Shown here: piece by piece, positions 27,601-35,917 of the stretch | Layout of the letters: each line of letters begins with the position of its first letter | Position numbering within the stretch: position 1 is the stretch's first letter | DNA from: JAYWDA01 sp043747555 | Lineage (GTDB): Bacteria > Bdellovibrionota > Bdellovibrionia > Bdellovibrionales > Bdellovibrionaceae | DNA: 64,000 nucleotides | Direction of reading: 5' to 3' | Assembly (NCBI GenBank): GCA_043747555.1 | Contig: JAYTOY010000052.1 | Location: forward strand, 1 to 64,000 | Notes under the pieces: generated by a model | The model's input: the letters and a program-made list of their open reading frames with translations, nothing else | What the model was told of the DNA's origin: nothing | Databases searched by the model: none | Program-made: the position numbers and the translations under genes

Positions 27601-28335
27601 CACAAAGTTCTTTTGCCTTTTAACGAAAAGCAAAAGGAAATTTATAAGAAAATGGCCATGACCTTTTCAAGACAAGTTGAAGATCTGATCCAGGAACAAG
27701 GCGAGCGTAAAGCCCAGATTGCCATGTTTGCAGCCCTCATGCGGCTTCGGCAAATTTGTTCAGATCCTGCGGCTGTTCCGGGTGTAATTTATGATGAGCG
27801 GCCCGCAAAAGTTGAGCATTTTATTAGTTCGTTACAGGAGCATCTTGAAAACAATGAAAGTGTGATCGTCTTTACTCAATTTTTATCGACACTAGGTCGC
27901 ATCAAAGGCGAACTTGAAAAATTAAAGGTCCCAGCTTTTGTCTTGCAAGGAAATGTCAGTGCCAAAGACCGAGTTGGATTGATATCTTCCTTTCAAGAAT
28001 ACGCTGGGCCTGCGGTTATGCTGATGACGTTAAAGACCGGCGGCGTAGGTTTGAATCTAACGAAAGCCTCGGTCGTTTATCATCTTGAACCTTGGTGGAA
28101 CCCCGCCGTTGAAAACCAAGCGACCGATCGAGCCCATCGCATGGGTCAAACCAAAGATGTTAAGGTTTATAATTTACTGATCGAAGGTTCCTTGGAAGAG
28201 AGAATTGCTGATTTAAAAATTAAAAAACAAGGATCTTTTGATCGTCTTTTTGGCGTTGACGAAGAAGTCGAAGGCTCGCAAATGGAAGGATCGCATGCCC
28301 TGTCGCGAGAAGACTTTATTTATCTGTTGAAATAA
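24646..28335 (+). CDS. SNF2-family DNA-dependent ATPase/helicase
   Basis: 1229 residues. The C-terminal half is a Swi2/Snf2 motor: LSESMQSKLLTHQKEGAQWL, Walker A DEMGLGKT (about 787), CLIVVPTSLVYNW, Walker B DEAQ (about 886), VTGTPMENN, then the second RecA lobe with VIVFTQFLSTL, GGVGLNLTKAS and TDRAHRMGQTKDV. The first 750 residues match no motif I know. Bacterial SNF2 proteins help RNA polymerase recycling (RapA), DNA repair or phage defence; the long N-terminus differs from RapA. It stands alone, with no methylase or nuclease partner, so a defence role is not supported by context. Confidence 0.9.
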   Translation: MKLKPLIKTHWLASQNPMMISLGGLTRIVFMPVAELIDFQFNGTDEAKVALNLSHPLQVLAPAPDEIQDVRTRSHSFSRDLFWTLFSGHDLPFLRTPPAFLRQLVQSIEFHYDSGERLSLLGIFRKPGLPLFLNPQFYLQDPSCGWSKVEEKVGEELMKPLKIFEHQKKNDDFKKAWIIILEMLAWALQRQRQVGDLEVIWAKNSLLEEGFHLKDLEFVKARPLAATVMAAPGLPQAARIRVWQGLETADPQNTLRLHAVGALSELESSLSPQVAVDAMEEQAVSSLSHHQATPIHWQSRFVSTELGAKDINRVLAKLEQALGSEKVIFVQHTKVMQSEFKPRLRVRESDGSLQMAVSFGIDSLKLEHLNFPASLFPALAPFYGGLDTFFKLDRIEVASKQNQYRTNDLLFLRHQGLTLFCLLETINWVLNKPLSSGESIEFIEDQGLASADAQFEKFVKYLKSSIPGLLGKPGTDFDELISTRVKGYFTNFVDVLFQALIQDRNLIFHLDQVTEIKNTKHQVYPLIRFLILHFMESSQGKFLTRAQAPVGDSFKEALRLWTEPKLIKQDAMLDSEAALWVDVGIYNKYMISLLFELCDQGFEIEFNGTPFLALDNPFEFILSVGDTEQKEDTHWFDLHPQIFFNGTRIASEEVKFNFGQGQAGFIEYRGQMYRIDKKQLPSLKSLQKFWDRIRGIKQTSKHNTFGEKVYRLPKSQALELLMLRSQGIEVQGHGEWKRIFDYYENGLGVEKIQLSESMQSKLLTHQKEGAQWLHDLYELRLGAILADEMGLGKTFQVLSFMISLQLKNKLKKCLIVVPTSLVYNWMDEKKKFAPDLPMRVFHSAEKSEIKKTLESDEPLVLITTYGLVNENPEFFQSQEWNILVFDEAQNLKNITSLRSVSARQLTADFKVCVTGTPMENNYLEFFALCDLVVPGCLGNIDLFRKQYFNREVRTESLRELRLISKPLLLRRTKEQVQLSLPVKTIHKVLLPFNEKQKEIYKKMAMTFSRQVEDLIQEQGERKAQIAMFAALMRLRQICSDPAAVPGVIYDERPAKVEHFISSLQEHLENNESVIVFTQFLSTLGRIKGELEKLKVPAFVLQGNVSAKDRVGLISSFQEYAGPAVMLMTLKTGGVGLNLTKASVVYHLEPWWNPAVENQATDRAHRMGQTKDVKVYNLLIEGSLEERIADLKIKKQGSFDRLFGVDEEVEGSQMEGSHALSREDFIYLLK

Positions 28336-28353
28336 TTAGGTTGAAATAAATTA

Positions 28354-28926
28354 TTATCTGCGGGCTTCATTCGTTGAGCACCATGAAGGTGGCGTTGCAA
28401 TACGGGTGATTTCGCCAGCACGAGTGTACAGAAAGTCATTTCCTAAACTTAGTTTTAAGCGTTGCTGACTTTGTGAGGCCGCCGAGATCATAGATATTTG
28501 TCCGTAGCCGCGCTCATCAGTTTCAATTGTTTTTGAAATATTTTTTAGCGTCCACAGGATAGGGCGGTGTGAAACCGGCTGCAAATCAGCGGCTGTTAAA
28601 ATTGTTGAAATCGTTCCCTCTGAGTCACGGCACATCAGTTGAAAATGAATCACGACAAAATGCTTTGTTTCGCAATTTTGCTGATTTGAAAAGCCATTGC
28701 CCGCCTGACAAGTTTGGAATTTTTTTTCCTGGTATCCCAAGGTTTCAGAAGCGCGGCTTAAACCTAAATACTTCTGGAGCCCCGCCATATCAATGGGCGC
28801 TACTAAAAGTGCGGCGGTCGGGATCTGAACGGCCGGTGCAGGCGCTTTTTCCGGCGGTGATAAGACCGGCTTCGTCGCACAACTAAAAATAAATAATAAT
28901 GAGATAACGAATAAAAATGATTTCAT
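28354..28926 (-). CDS. Lipoprotein of unknown function
   Basis: 190 residues with a lipobox (LLFIFSC), a Pro-rich linker after the acylated Cys, and a small domain with three Cys (QTCQAGNGF, QNCETKHF, LMCRD) plus one near the end. No family recognised. It is convergent with the SNF2 gene and divergent from the SET gene. Confidence 0.75.
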   Translation of the reverse strand: MKSFLFVISLLFIFSCATKPVLSPPEKAPAPAVQIPTAALLVAPIDMAGLQKYLGLSRASETLGYQEKKFQTCQAGNGFSNQQNCETKHFVVIHFQLMCRDSEGTISTILTAADLQPVSHRPILWTLKNISKTIETDERGYGQISMISAASQSQQRLKLSLGNDFLYTRAGEITRIATPPSWCSTNEARR

Positions 28927-28979
28927 TGATTTCCTATCGGCATTTGTTTGATGCTAGATAAGTATCAATTGGAGACACT

Positions 28980-29438
28980 ATGGATAATCCCAAAGCTTTG
29001 GTTCGAAACACTAAAAAGTATGGAAAAGCCGTTTTTGCTGGTCAGGACATCAAAAAAGGTGAGGTCATTGCGGCTTTTGATGGAAAACGGCTCAATAATC
29101 ATTTCGAGGACTGGACTGACGACCTCTACAGTCATGCGATTCAGTACGGGAAAACCGATTGGCGAGACTCTCAAGGCATCGCCAGGCTGATCAATCACTC
29201 CTGCGAGCCTAACTGTGGCATTAAGAAATATTTTAAAGTGGTGGCTATGCGTGCGATTGGCAAGGGCGAACAGATCACTTGGGATTATGAAATGACTGAA
29301 AAAAACAAGCACTGGAAAATGAAATGTCGATGCGGATCTAAAAATTGCCGAAAAGTAATTGGAAATTATTCCAGAATGCCAAAAGCTGTTCGAAAAAAAT
29401 ACGAAGGCTTTATTTCGGAATGGCTATTAAAAAAATAA
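28980..29438 (+). CDS. SET-domain lysine methyltransferase-like protein
   Basis: 152 residues, almost only a SET domain. Motifs: RNTKKYGKAVFAGQDIKKGEVI at the start, IARLINHSCEPNCGIK (SAM-binding NHxCxPN), GEQITWDYEM (catalytic Tyr) and the post-SET CRCGSKNCRKVIG, whose three cysteines join the Cys in EPNC to bind zinc. Eukaryotes use such enzymes on histone lysines; bacterial targets are mostly unknown. The intact SAM and Tyr motifs suggest it is active. Post-SET cysteines suggest descent from a eukaryote-type SET enzyme, which is inference. Confidence 0.9.
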   Translation: MDNPKALVRNTKKYGKAVFAGQDIKKGEVIAAFDGKRLNNHFEDWTDDLYSHAIQYGKTDWRDSQGIARLINHSCEPNCGIKKYFKVVAMRAIGKGEQITWDYEMTEKNKHWKMKCRCGSKNCRKVIGNYSRMPKAVRKKYEGFISEWLLKK

Positions 29439-29452
29439 GCTAAAAAAATAAA

Positions 29453-30067
29453 TCAGCTAATTAAAAGTAGATGTCGTTCAACGTCTAAAACCGGTGACGA
29501 CAAGGCTTTAACTGTGACTTCAAGGTTTTTAAATTGTTTTTTAGCCAGTAAAATTTCTTCATTGATTTTTTCTAATCGGGCCTTCATCAGAAAATACTTT
29601 CCGCCGGCTTCATAATATTTTGAGCTCACGTCTAAGATGACATCCAGTGGTTTAAAAGCCCTAGCCATTACAAGATCAGTTGCACTCAAATCTTTTGGGA
29701 TATCACCATAAAATTCTAAATTAGGAGCTAAAGCTTTGCAGCGTTTTAAAAAAGCCTGCTTTTTGGGGCTCTTCTCATATAAATGAAATTTAATTTTAGG
29801 AAACTGCAAAGCATAGATAACTCCCGGGAATCCGCCTCCCGAGCCAAAATCAGCAACAACTTCACAATCTTTAGGAAAATATTTAAGGGGCAGCAAGCAA
29901 TCAATAAGATGATTATCAATTAAATCTTCAAAGGCCATTTGTCGACTGACGATATTTAACTCTTGATTGGCCGACCAAACTAAATCTAAGTAAGTTTTAA
30001 CTTTGGGAACTGAATCTGGATTCAGCCCCAGGTTTAAAAAGTGAGAAATTTTACCTTCAAAAGACAT
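29453..30067 (-). CDS. rsmG: 16S rRNA (guanine527-N7)-methyltransferase RsmG
   Basis: 204 residues, near the family's usual 205-215. NIVSRQMAFEDLIDNHLIDCLL and VVADFGSGGGFPGVIYALQFP (SAM motif I), then LYEKSPKKQAFLK and LVMARAFKPL, are all standard for GidB/RsmG. It methylates G527 of 16S rRNA, and its loss gives low-level streptomycin resistance. The usual mnmG and parAB neighbours are absent here. Confidence 0.93.
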   Translation of the reverse strand: MSFEGKISHFLNLGLNPDSVPKVKTYLDLVWSANQELNIVSRQMAFEDLIDNHLIDCLLPLKYFPKDCEVVADFGSGGGFPGVIYALQFPKIKFHLYEKSPKKQAFLKRCKALAPNLEFYGDIPKDLSATDLVMARAFKPLDVILDVSSKYYEAGGKYFLMKARLEKINEEILLAKKQFKNLEVTVKALSSPVLDVERHLLLIS

Positions 30068-30070
30068 CGG

Positions 30071-30496
30071 TTAAATCACAGCTGGCGCATTTCTTAAAAA
30101 GCAGCGAAGCAAAAGTTCAATAAATTCTCCAGAAAGCTGGGCTTCCCCCAAAGATTGGTTATTAACGGCTTGATCCAATCGGTATGAAACACGACTGTGA
30201 CTGTGGCCACCAAAGCCATGCGTCCCTTGAAGAGTGATTTCTAACCTGCGAGATAAAGAATCAGAACCAGGAAAATCCCGCACAGTGCCTGTGACATCGC
30301 TATTGCCACCCATGAGCATCAGAATGGCTCGTGAGGATTTTGGATTGATCACGACTTGCCTGCGCTCCAGGGTTCTACTACGAGATAGATCCACTAACTC
30401 ACAAAGTAAGGCTTTTGCTGCGACCTTAGGAGTAAAATCGGCCCATGTTAAAAGAGGCATCAACGTCAGGGCAGAAATTAAAAACAGTGTTCGCAT
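30071..30496 (-). CDS. Small exported protein of unknown function
   Basis: About 141 residues. The ATG at 30496 follows AAGGAG and begins a signal peptide (MRTLFLISALTLMPLLTWA). The mature part has paired Cys (LLCELVD and LLRCFLR near the end) and a Gly/Ser/His-rich stretch (GTHGFGGHSHSRVS). It is just upstream of rsmG and behind another small exported protein. Family not recognised. Confidence 0.7.
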   Translation of the reverse strand: MRTLFLISALTLMPLLTWADFTPKVAAKALLCELVDLSRSRTLERRQVVINPKSSRAILMLMGGNSDVTGTVRDFPGSDSLSRRLEITLQGTHGFGGHSHSRVSYRLDQAVNNQSLGEAQLSGEFIELLLRCFLRNAPAVI

Positions 30497-30522
30497 AAAG
30501 ACTCCTTTTAGATTTGAAGGCA

Positions 30523-30903
30523 CTATTTAGGGCAAAGTGGAATCGTAGCACTGTAAAAGTCTTCGCGAACACTGGGCTGCTGGCAAGGGCCCAAATAAAG
30601 GGTGCCATCTGCCGCCACAATAAAATACGAATCACAAATTTCAGTGCCGTGGTGATTAAGACCAGAATAAATTAAACCCATGGCGCCCATATCTGTTCCC
30701 GTATAGCAAATATCTTTTTTTGTTGTTAGATCCAAGACGTAACCAAAAAGGGGAGTTGTGGACTTTTTAACATCTTCAGCATTGATGCTGATGGTTTGAT
30801 TATTTTCTGTCCAGCGAACTGTTGCGACAGAATCATCAGCAGAAGCTTGAACGGCGCTCAACGAAATTAAAGCAAATAAAAAAGTGACCAACATAGATTT
30901 CAT
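30523..30903 (-). CDS. Small exported protein of unknown function
   Basis: 126 residues with a signal peptide (MKSMLVTFLFALISLSAVQASA). The mature part has four Cys (DICYTG, TEICDSY, GPCQQ, PLCPK), likely two disulfides. It is 26 bases upstream of the next exported-protein gene, so probably co-transcribed. Family not recognised. Confidence 0.7.
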   Translation of the reverse strand: MKSMLVTFLFALISLSAVQASADDSVATVRWTENNQTISINAEDVKKSTTPLFGYVLDLTTKKDICYTGTDMGAMGLIYSGLNHHGTEICDSYFIVAADGTLYLGPCQQPSVREDFYSATIPLCPK

Positions 30904-30979
30904 TTTTCCCCCTCGGAAATGGGCCCTTTAATAGCGCCCTCTGTGGAAGCTAGCACGAACTTTTGTCAGTTTCCAAAGA

Positions 30980-31792
30980 TTAATGCCCCTTTTTAAGGCT
31001 TAGTTGTCGCAATGTTTCCTGGCCGTCTTCAAAGTGCAGTACAACTGATGTCAAGCCTTGGCCGTGGCGGCCCACCCACTGACCTGAACGATAAATTTCA
31101 TAGCTGAACTTGCGATCCAATGAATAAAGGCTTGGTTCCTTACAAGGGAGTGTGTCGTCGTTAAAATATTGGGCCTGGAGGTATCTTAAAAAGCTCGCGT
31201 TATCCAGATGTTCCGAGATTTTCTTTAAAGTCAGTTGGATCCCCATTTGGCCTTCATATATGGCAGCCATCGCATAGTGAATCTGTAAAGGCTCTAAAGC
31301 TTCAGACAAAGCAATAATGGCCCGAGCTGTATTGCAAGCACAGATTGTGAAGTTGCCACCCGCAATGACCACATGCTGTCCTGAAGTAATGATTCTGTGC
31401 GAGTCCCCTTGGTAAGGATAGATATCATCTGCGGTGATGCCGGGCGGGAAATAAAGATTGGCAAGCTTAAGTGCCGTGTCGTTATGAAACGACCGCTCTT
31501 CAATGGCCGCTAGATATTTCAGGGGCAGGCTACGAGCACGAAAGTAGCGCACCAGCTCTTCAATCCCTGCCCAGGTGATGTGATTCCGATCCCAATATGT
31601 CGACGAGTGGGTGATCAGCAAAAGCGGTTCTGTGCCCATCTTTAATAATGGGTATGGGAAACTGGAAATTCCTTCAAATTGGAATTGGTGGCCGCCGGAT
31701 TGGAAATTCCCTTCAATGATCTCGGCTTGCCCCTTTATTGGACTGCACACCGCCCATAGCATCGACAGACTTATAATTCTTACCCGTAACAT
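30980..31792 (-). CDS. Exported protein of unknown function
   Basis: 270 residues with a signal-like N-terminus (IISLSMLWAVCSPIKGQA). The body contains HSSTYWDRNHITWAGIEELVRYF, GDSHRIITSGQHVVIAGGNFTICACNTARAIIALSEAL and a final VVLHFEDGQETLRQLSL. The central CACNTARAI stretch is unusual in an exported protein and might be a metal or catalytic site. I do not recognise the family. It is divergent from the zinc-binding protein at 31867. Confidence 0.65.
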   Translation of the reverse strand: MLRVRIISLSMLWAVCSPIKGQAEIIEGNFQSGGHQFQFEGISSFPYPLLKMGTEPLLLITHSSTYWDRNHITWAGIEELVRYFRARSLPLKYLAAIEERSFHNDTALKLANLYFPPGITADDIYPYQGDSHRIITSGQHVVIAGGNFTICACNTARAIIALSEALEPLQIHYAMAAIYEGQMGIQLTLKKISEHLDNASFLRYLQAQYFNDDTLPCKEPSLYSLDRKFSYEIYRSGQWVGRHGQGLTSVVLHFEDGQETLRQLSLKKGH

Positions 31793-31866
31793 CGAATATC
31801 CCCCGTAAACAACCCGCTACAAAGTGTCTATAGCGAAAGGCGTGCCGATGTGTTAAGAACCTTGCC

Positions 31867-32385
31867 ATGGGAAATTCCGTTTGTTCAAACTGCCAGAAAT
31901 CGAAAGCCGCCTTAAGCTGTGGAATCTGTCACAACACGATCTGTAAATACTGTGCGAAGTTTTTAGACGAAGAAACTTTGTCTTATATGACAGCGATTCC
32001 GCCCGAGCTCAGTCATACGGTTTACTGCGAGGCCTGCTATCACGAAAAAGTCGCAGGGCCCTTGGCTGATTACAATCAAGAATTAGAAAGTGCTAAAGAA
32101 ATTTTAGTATTTTTTAAAAACCAGGGAAAAGAAACCAGACTGATTAAGCGCCTAGAAGATCCGATTCGGGTCGAGAATTGTTTAGATTACCAAGATGTCG
32201 TTATGCGCTTGGCCTTTTTAACTCAGAAAGCAGGGTTTAACGGCATGGTGGATATCGCTATTTCATCTGAAAAGGTCCGCACCGGGAATTATCAGACTTT
32301 AAAATGGAAGGGTGTTGGTATTCCGGCCCATATTCGCGCCGATAAGCTCCTGCGTGATAAGTCCTTAGAGCAAACTCCGAACTAA
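31867..32385 (+). CDS. Zinc-ribbon/B-box-like protein with a YbjQ-like tail
   Basis: 172 residues. The first 60 hold four CxxC-type pairs (VCSNCQKS, LSCGICHN, ICKYCAKF, VYCEACYHEK), enough to bind two zinc ions in a B-box or treble-clef style. The C-terminal part (VVMRLAFLTQKAGFNGMVDIAIS) resembles the small YbjQ/heavy-metal-binding fold, tentatively. It stands alone, with 265 bases of intergenic DNA after it. Function unknown. Confidence 0.65.
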   Translation: MGNSVCSNCQKSKAALSCGICHNTICKYCAKFLDEETLSYMTAIPPELSHTVYCEACYHEKVAGPLADYNQELESAKEILVFFKNQGKETRLIKRLEDPIRVENCLDYQDVVMRLAFLTQKAGFNGMVDIAISSEKVRTGNYQTLKWKGVGIPAHIRADKLLRDKSLEQTPN

Positions 32386-32662
32386 TGGCCTAGGCCTTTT
32401 TTTGTCAGGGTGTTAAGGATTTCAAAAGGATGAAAAGCCCTATTATAAGTCTATAAAATCAATCACCTTTTTCCAGGAAATCAGTCCTTATTGGGCGCCC
32501 TGAGGGCTATTCTTTAATCACCTATAGTTTTTAACAGCCTCATTCCACTTTAAAAATATCAAGAGATTTAAGCAGGTTAGGGTCCTCTGCCAGGACTCGC
32601 TGTTTGGCATATTTTATGGATAAGTTCATCCTGACCTCTTAACCCTTTATATGGAGTATTTC

Positions 32663-33676
32663 ATGAAATCTAAGTTTGTGGCATCGGCTGTTTTAGCGAC
32701 TTTGTTATCAGGATCTTTAGCAAAAGCGGAAGCTCCGCCGGTTTGGACTTTGGACGGCCAAGTTAATTTCGACGTTAGGGCGTCGTCTTTGGAAGATTAT
32801 GAAAATCATTTGCGTGTGCAAGATGCCGAAATTAAATTTCAACTTTTAATCCGCGAAGGAATCAAAGCCGTCATTAAAACTGAGTTTGAGCAAAGACTTG
32901 ATAAAAACTTAAGACAAAAAGATTTTGAATTCCAAAGAATGATTGAAGAAGCTTACATCCAGATCGAAACCGATAAAGTTTCAGGGCTTCCACGTGCGAT
33001 CATTACTTTTGGACAGCACTCGATGGCATTTGGTCAAAAATACCGTGAGCTTCCAATGTTTAAAGATGCCTTGATCTACGGGATTGCAAAACAGGGTGAA
33101 GTGATCGGTTTAACAATGGAACTTCCGCATAACTTTTTTAATATCGTCGATTCGGTGGCTATTTCAATTTTTGAAGCAGGGTCTAACGATTTAGAGATTG
33201 CTAAAGAAAAAGGCGCCAGTTTCCGTCTTAGTAAAAAAGTTTCGGATCGTTTAAGTGCTCAGGTGTCTGGTTTAATCAAAGAGCTTCCTAATACTAATGT
33301 GAAAGAAAAGCGCGGAAGCATCGGACTGGTCTTTAATTCTGAAGATGGAAAACAAAAAGTTTGGTTTGAAGCGATTGTCGTGGATGGAAATCCAAAATAT
33401 AAAGAGACAACGATCGGAACCCAGCTGGGCACCTCTTACAAAGTCGGACCTGGTTCGATTGTTTTAGAATATCAATACTTACAGGAGCAAGCCCACGAGT
33501 TAGCGGTGGCTTACAATTTGCCAGTCGGAACGGCGTTGATAATAAGCCCAGAAATCCGTCGACGAAAAGATTTATCGGGAACTCGTCCCGATGAAACTGT
33601 GATCGGCGTTCGCGCGCGAATATTTACTCATATCGAGTCCAAGCACAAGTTATCAACAGGTCAAAAGAAAGATTAA
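32663..33676 (+). CDS. Exported envelope protein, probably a beta-barrel porin-like protein
   Basis: About 337 residues. The start follows GGAG by six bases, and a signal peptide (FVASAVLATLLSGSLAKA) follows. The mature part consists of alternating strands with porin-like turns (ITFGQHSMAFGQKY, GTQLGTSYKVGPGSIVLEYQYL, VIGVRARIF). It fits an outer membrane barrel of the phosphate-porin/OprP-like kind, but I cannot name the family. The next gene is a damaged paralogue. Confidence 0.7.
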   Translation: MKSKFVASAVLATLLSGSLAKAEAPPVWTLDGQVNFDVRASSLEDYENHLRVQDAEIKFQLLIREGIKAVIKTEFEQRLDKNLRQKDFEFQRMIEEAYIQIETDKVSGLPRAIITFGQHSMAFGQKYRELPMFKDALIYGIAKQGEVIGLTMELPHNFFNIVDSVAISIFEAGSNDLEIAKEKGASFRLSKKVSDRLSAQVSGLIKELPNTNVKEKRGSIGLVFNSEDGKQKVWFEAIVVDGNPKYKETTIGTQLGTSYKVGPGSIVLEYQYLQEQAHELAVAYNLPVGTALIISPEIRRRKDLSGTRPDETVIGVRARIFTHIESKHKLSTGQKKD

Positions 33677-33682
33677 GACGAT

Positions 33683-34608
33683 ATGAAAAGAAGGGCTATG
33701 ACTGGCATAATTATGTCCATGGCCCTCTTCAACCAAAACGCGCACGCGGATAACGCCGTCCCTTGGTTGAATATACAGTCTGAGATTAATTTTGATGCTA
33801 TGTCTTCAGCGGATCAATACGAAAATAAATTAAGAGTGGCTGAAGCAGAAGTTAGTTTTGAAATTCTTTTGCAGGAAGGGATTAAAATTTTTCTTTTGAA
33901 TGATTTCACAGCGCTTTTAAATAAAGGAGACCCGGCAGACGAGCGCAAGTTTTCAGATATGTTGGTAAACACAAAATGGCTTTTGGCCAAGGTTATAGTG
34001 AAATTCCATTTTATGAAGACACTTTACTTTATGAACTTTCAAGGCAAGCCGAAATGATTGGTATAACGGTTCAACTGCCAAAAGATTTTTTTAAAATTGT
34101 TGATTCTGCAGCTATTTCAGTTTTTGAATCCGGCGAAGGAGATTTAAAAATCTCTCCTAAAAAAGGTGTCAGTGTTCAATTGAAAAAGAATTTTTCACAG
34201 AAGATGTCGGCGCAGATTTCAACTTTAATAAATGAAAATCCAGAAACAAAACAGCTTGAAAAGCGGGGAAGCCTTGGCTTTGTTTTTCAAAATAAAGATG
34301 GCTCCCAAAAAATCTGGGCCGAAGGATTTGTGAAAGATCAGACTTTGGGTTTGCAAGCAGGGGCGTCTCAGGAATGGGGCCCCGGAACAATTGTGTTACA
34401 GGCCGAAACGATTCGGGATCAAGCGACCGATCTGACGATGGCCTACAATCTTCCGATCGGATCGCATTTTGTTCTTAGCCCTGAAATTCGCTGGCGAAAA
34501 GGTTTGTCTGAGAATTTTAATGACGAAACAATGATTGCAATTCGTGCTCACATTGAAGCCGAAGTTAAAATAAAACACAGTCTGCTGAAAGGTCGACGGA
34601 GGAAATGA
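33683..34608 (+). pseudogene. Frame-disrupted paralogue of the preceding porin-like gene
   Basis: The first frame (33683-34057) begins with a signal peptide and matches the neighbour up to ERKFSDM at about 33963. Homology then resumes in another frame at GKHKMAFGQGYSE and runs to RRRK* at 34608. Against the neighbour, the 23 residues between FQRM and FGQH are missing, so a deletion of about 70 bases explains both the gap and the frameshift. The two frames overlap at 33976-34057. The rest is well conserved, so the loss looks recent. An assembly error is possible but would have to remove about 70 bases. Confidence 0.75.
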
Positions 34609-34610
34609 AA

Positions 34611-35594
34611 ATGGGTTTTTTAGCAAAAATATTTTTGATATGTTTATTTATGACTTCGGCCGCTTGGGCTAGGCCTTCTGCGCTGCAAGACCTGTTGCTA
34701 AGCTTTGGAATGATTCAAGATGCCAATGTGCAAATATGTCCTGAAGAAATGCCTGTTGATAGGCAGGCTTCAGCAAACCACTTATGGGCTCAAGCTCAGG
34801 CCGCGGCCAGCGATTATAATAAATGTAAGGCCGCCGGATTTTACCACAGCCTGATCATCAATCACCCACAAAGTCCTTATTACAAAGAGGCCAACCGTGC
34901 TTTTATTCAAACTTTTCTAAACGCTCAAGATTACATCATGGCGATGAACAAGGGGAATGAATATCTAGAAGCCAATCGCCAAAGTAACGACTCAGAATAT
35001 ATCCACCTCCTTGTTTTGCGAGCCGTCCATGGACAAATTCAGCAACTTTCTGGCAACACCTCCAAACAAAGTGATTTTGTAGCTTACAGCTTAGGCGCAA
35101 GTCTTGAGCAGAATGAAGAGACACCCTTACTTTTAAACTTAAGATATCGTTCCTTCCTTGATCAATATCCTAGTTCTATTTATAAAAATGAAGTCGAAGG
35201 AATGGTGAATGAGTCCCGCCAAGCTTATGGGCAAAAGATCTTAGATGATGCCCGCGAAATGATTCTCAAAATGGATTATTCATCGGCATTTTTAAAGTAT
35301 AATGTGATTCTACAGTGGGGACCGGCGGTTGAGGTCTTTGGCGAAGCGCTTTATGAAATGATTAACTATCAACTGGAGTTGGCGTGGATTATCTCCGATA
35401 AAAGCCTGCTTAACGATACAAAGCTAAATTTGATTCTTAAAAGGGATCAGCTGACCGTCAGCAGTGCTAGTGAAAGAGCCGTGCTTTCCGAGAAAACAAA
35501 AAAAAGGGCTCTCAGCTATCTGCAGCAAATGAAACAAAATTTGCCCAGCAGCCCGTGGACAAAAAAAGCCTTGCTTCTCCAGCCCAAAAGTTGA
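34611..35594 (+). CDS. Exported TPR-like protein, BamD/YfiO-like
   Basis: About 327 residues. The second ATG (34611) is preferred because GGAGG lies eight bases upstream; it overlies the end of the pseudogene. A signal peptide (FLAKIFLICLFMTSAAWA) precedes helical repeats with ANHLWAQAQAAASDYNKCKAAGFYHSLIINHPQSPYYKEANRAFI, the pattern of the YfiO/BamD TPR fold, but there is no lipobox. A role in envelope assembly with the upstream barrel proteins is inference. Confidence 0.7.
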   Translation: MGFLAKIFLICLFMTSAAWARPSALQDLLLSFGMIQDANVQICPEEMPVDRQASANHLWAQAQAAASDYNKCKAAGFYHSLIINHPQSPYYKEANRAFIQTFLNAQDYIMAMNKGNEYLEANRQSNDSEYIHLLVLRAVHGQIQQLSGNTSKQSDFVAYSLGASLEQNEETPLLLNLRYRSFLDQYPSSIYKNEVEGMVNESRQAYGQKILDDAREMILKMDYSSAFLKYNVILQWGPAVEVFGEALYEMINYQLELAWIISDKSLLNDTKLNLILKRDQLTVSSASERAVLSEKTKKRALSYLQQMKQNLPSSPWTKKALLLQPKS

Positions 35595-35632
35595 AAAATA
35601 AGTTTTTATTTACAAACCAGAGAGGCCTATCA

Positions 35633-35917
35633 ATGAAACAAATAAAAGATTTTGCAGAATTTTTAAGGAACGCCCGGATAGAGGCTCAGCTCACTCAAGC
35701 TGAGGTGTCTGATAAATTGGGCTATTCAACGGCGCAGTTTATTTCGAATTGGGAGCGAGGGATTTCTTGTCCTCCATTGAAAAATCTGAGGGCTTTGGCA
35801 GGTTTGTATAGGATACGTCCTGACGATTTGTTTGAAAGCATATTGAAGGTTTCCATTCAGACGACAGAAGAAAATATGCGGCGAGAATATAGAAATGTAC
35901 GGAGTCGTGCTCGATGA
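35633..35917 (+). CDS. XRE-family HTH regulator
   Basis: 94 residues. FAEFLRNARIEAQLTQAEVSDKLGYSTAQFISNWERGISCPP is a clear HTH_3 domain, followed by LKNLRALAGLYRIRPDDLFESIL, the usual end, and a basic tail. The ATG is set by GAGAGG upstream. Its stop overlaps the next gene's start (ATGA), so the two proteins are made together and probably work together. Confidence 0.87.
   Translation: MKQIKDFAEFLRNARIEAQLTQAEVSDKLGYSTAQFISNWERGISCPPLKNLRALAGLYRIRPDDLFESILKVSIQTTEENMRREYRNVRSRAR

Noticed and set aside
24646..28335. SNF2 helicase as part of a phage-defence island
   Set aside because: No methylase, nuclease, DUF partner, integrase or other defence gene lies nearby; neighbours are a kinase and a lipoprotein.
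32386..32410. Terminator after the zinc-binding protein (GGCCTAGGCC plus T-run)
   Set aside because: The palindrome has almost no loop, leaving a stem of about three pairs; too weak to call.
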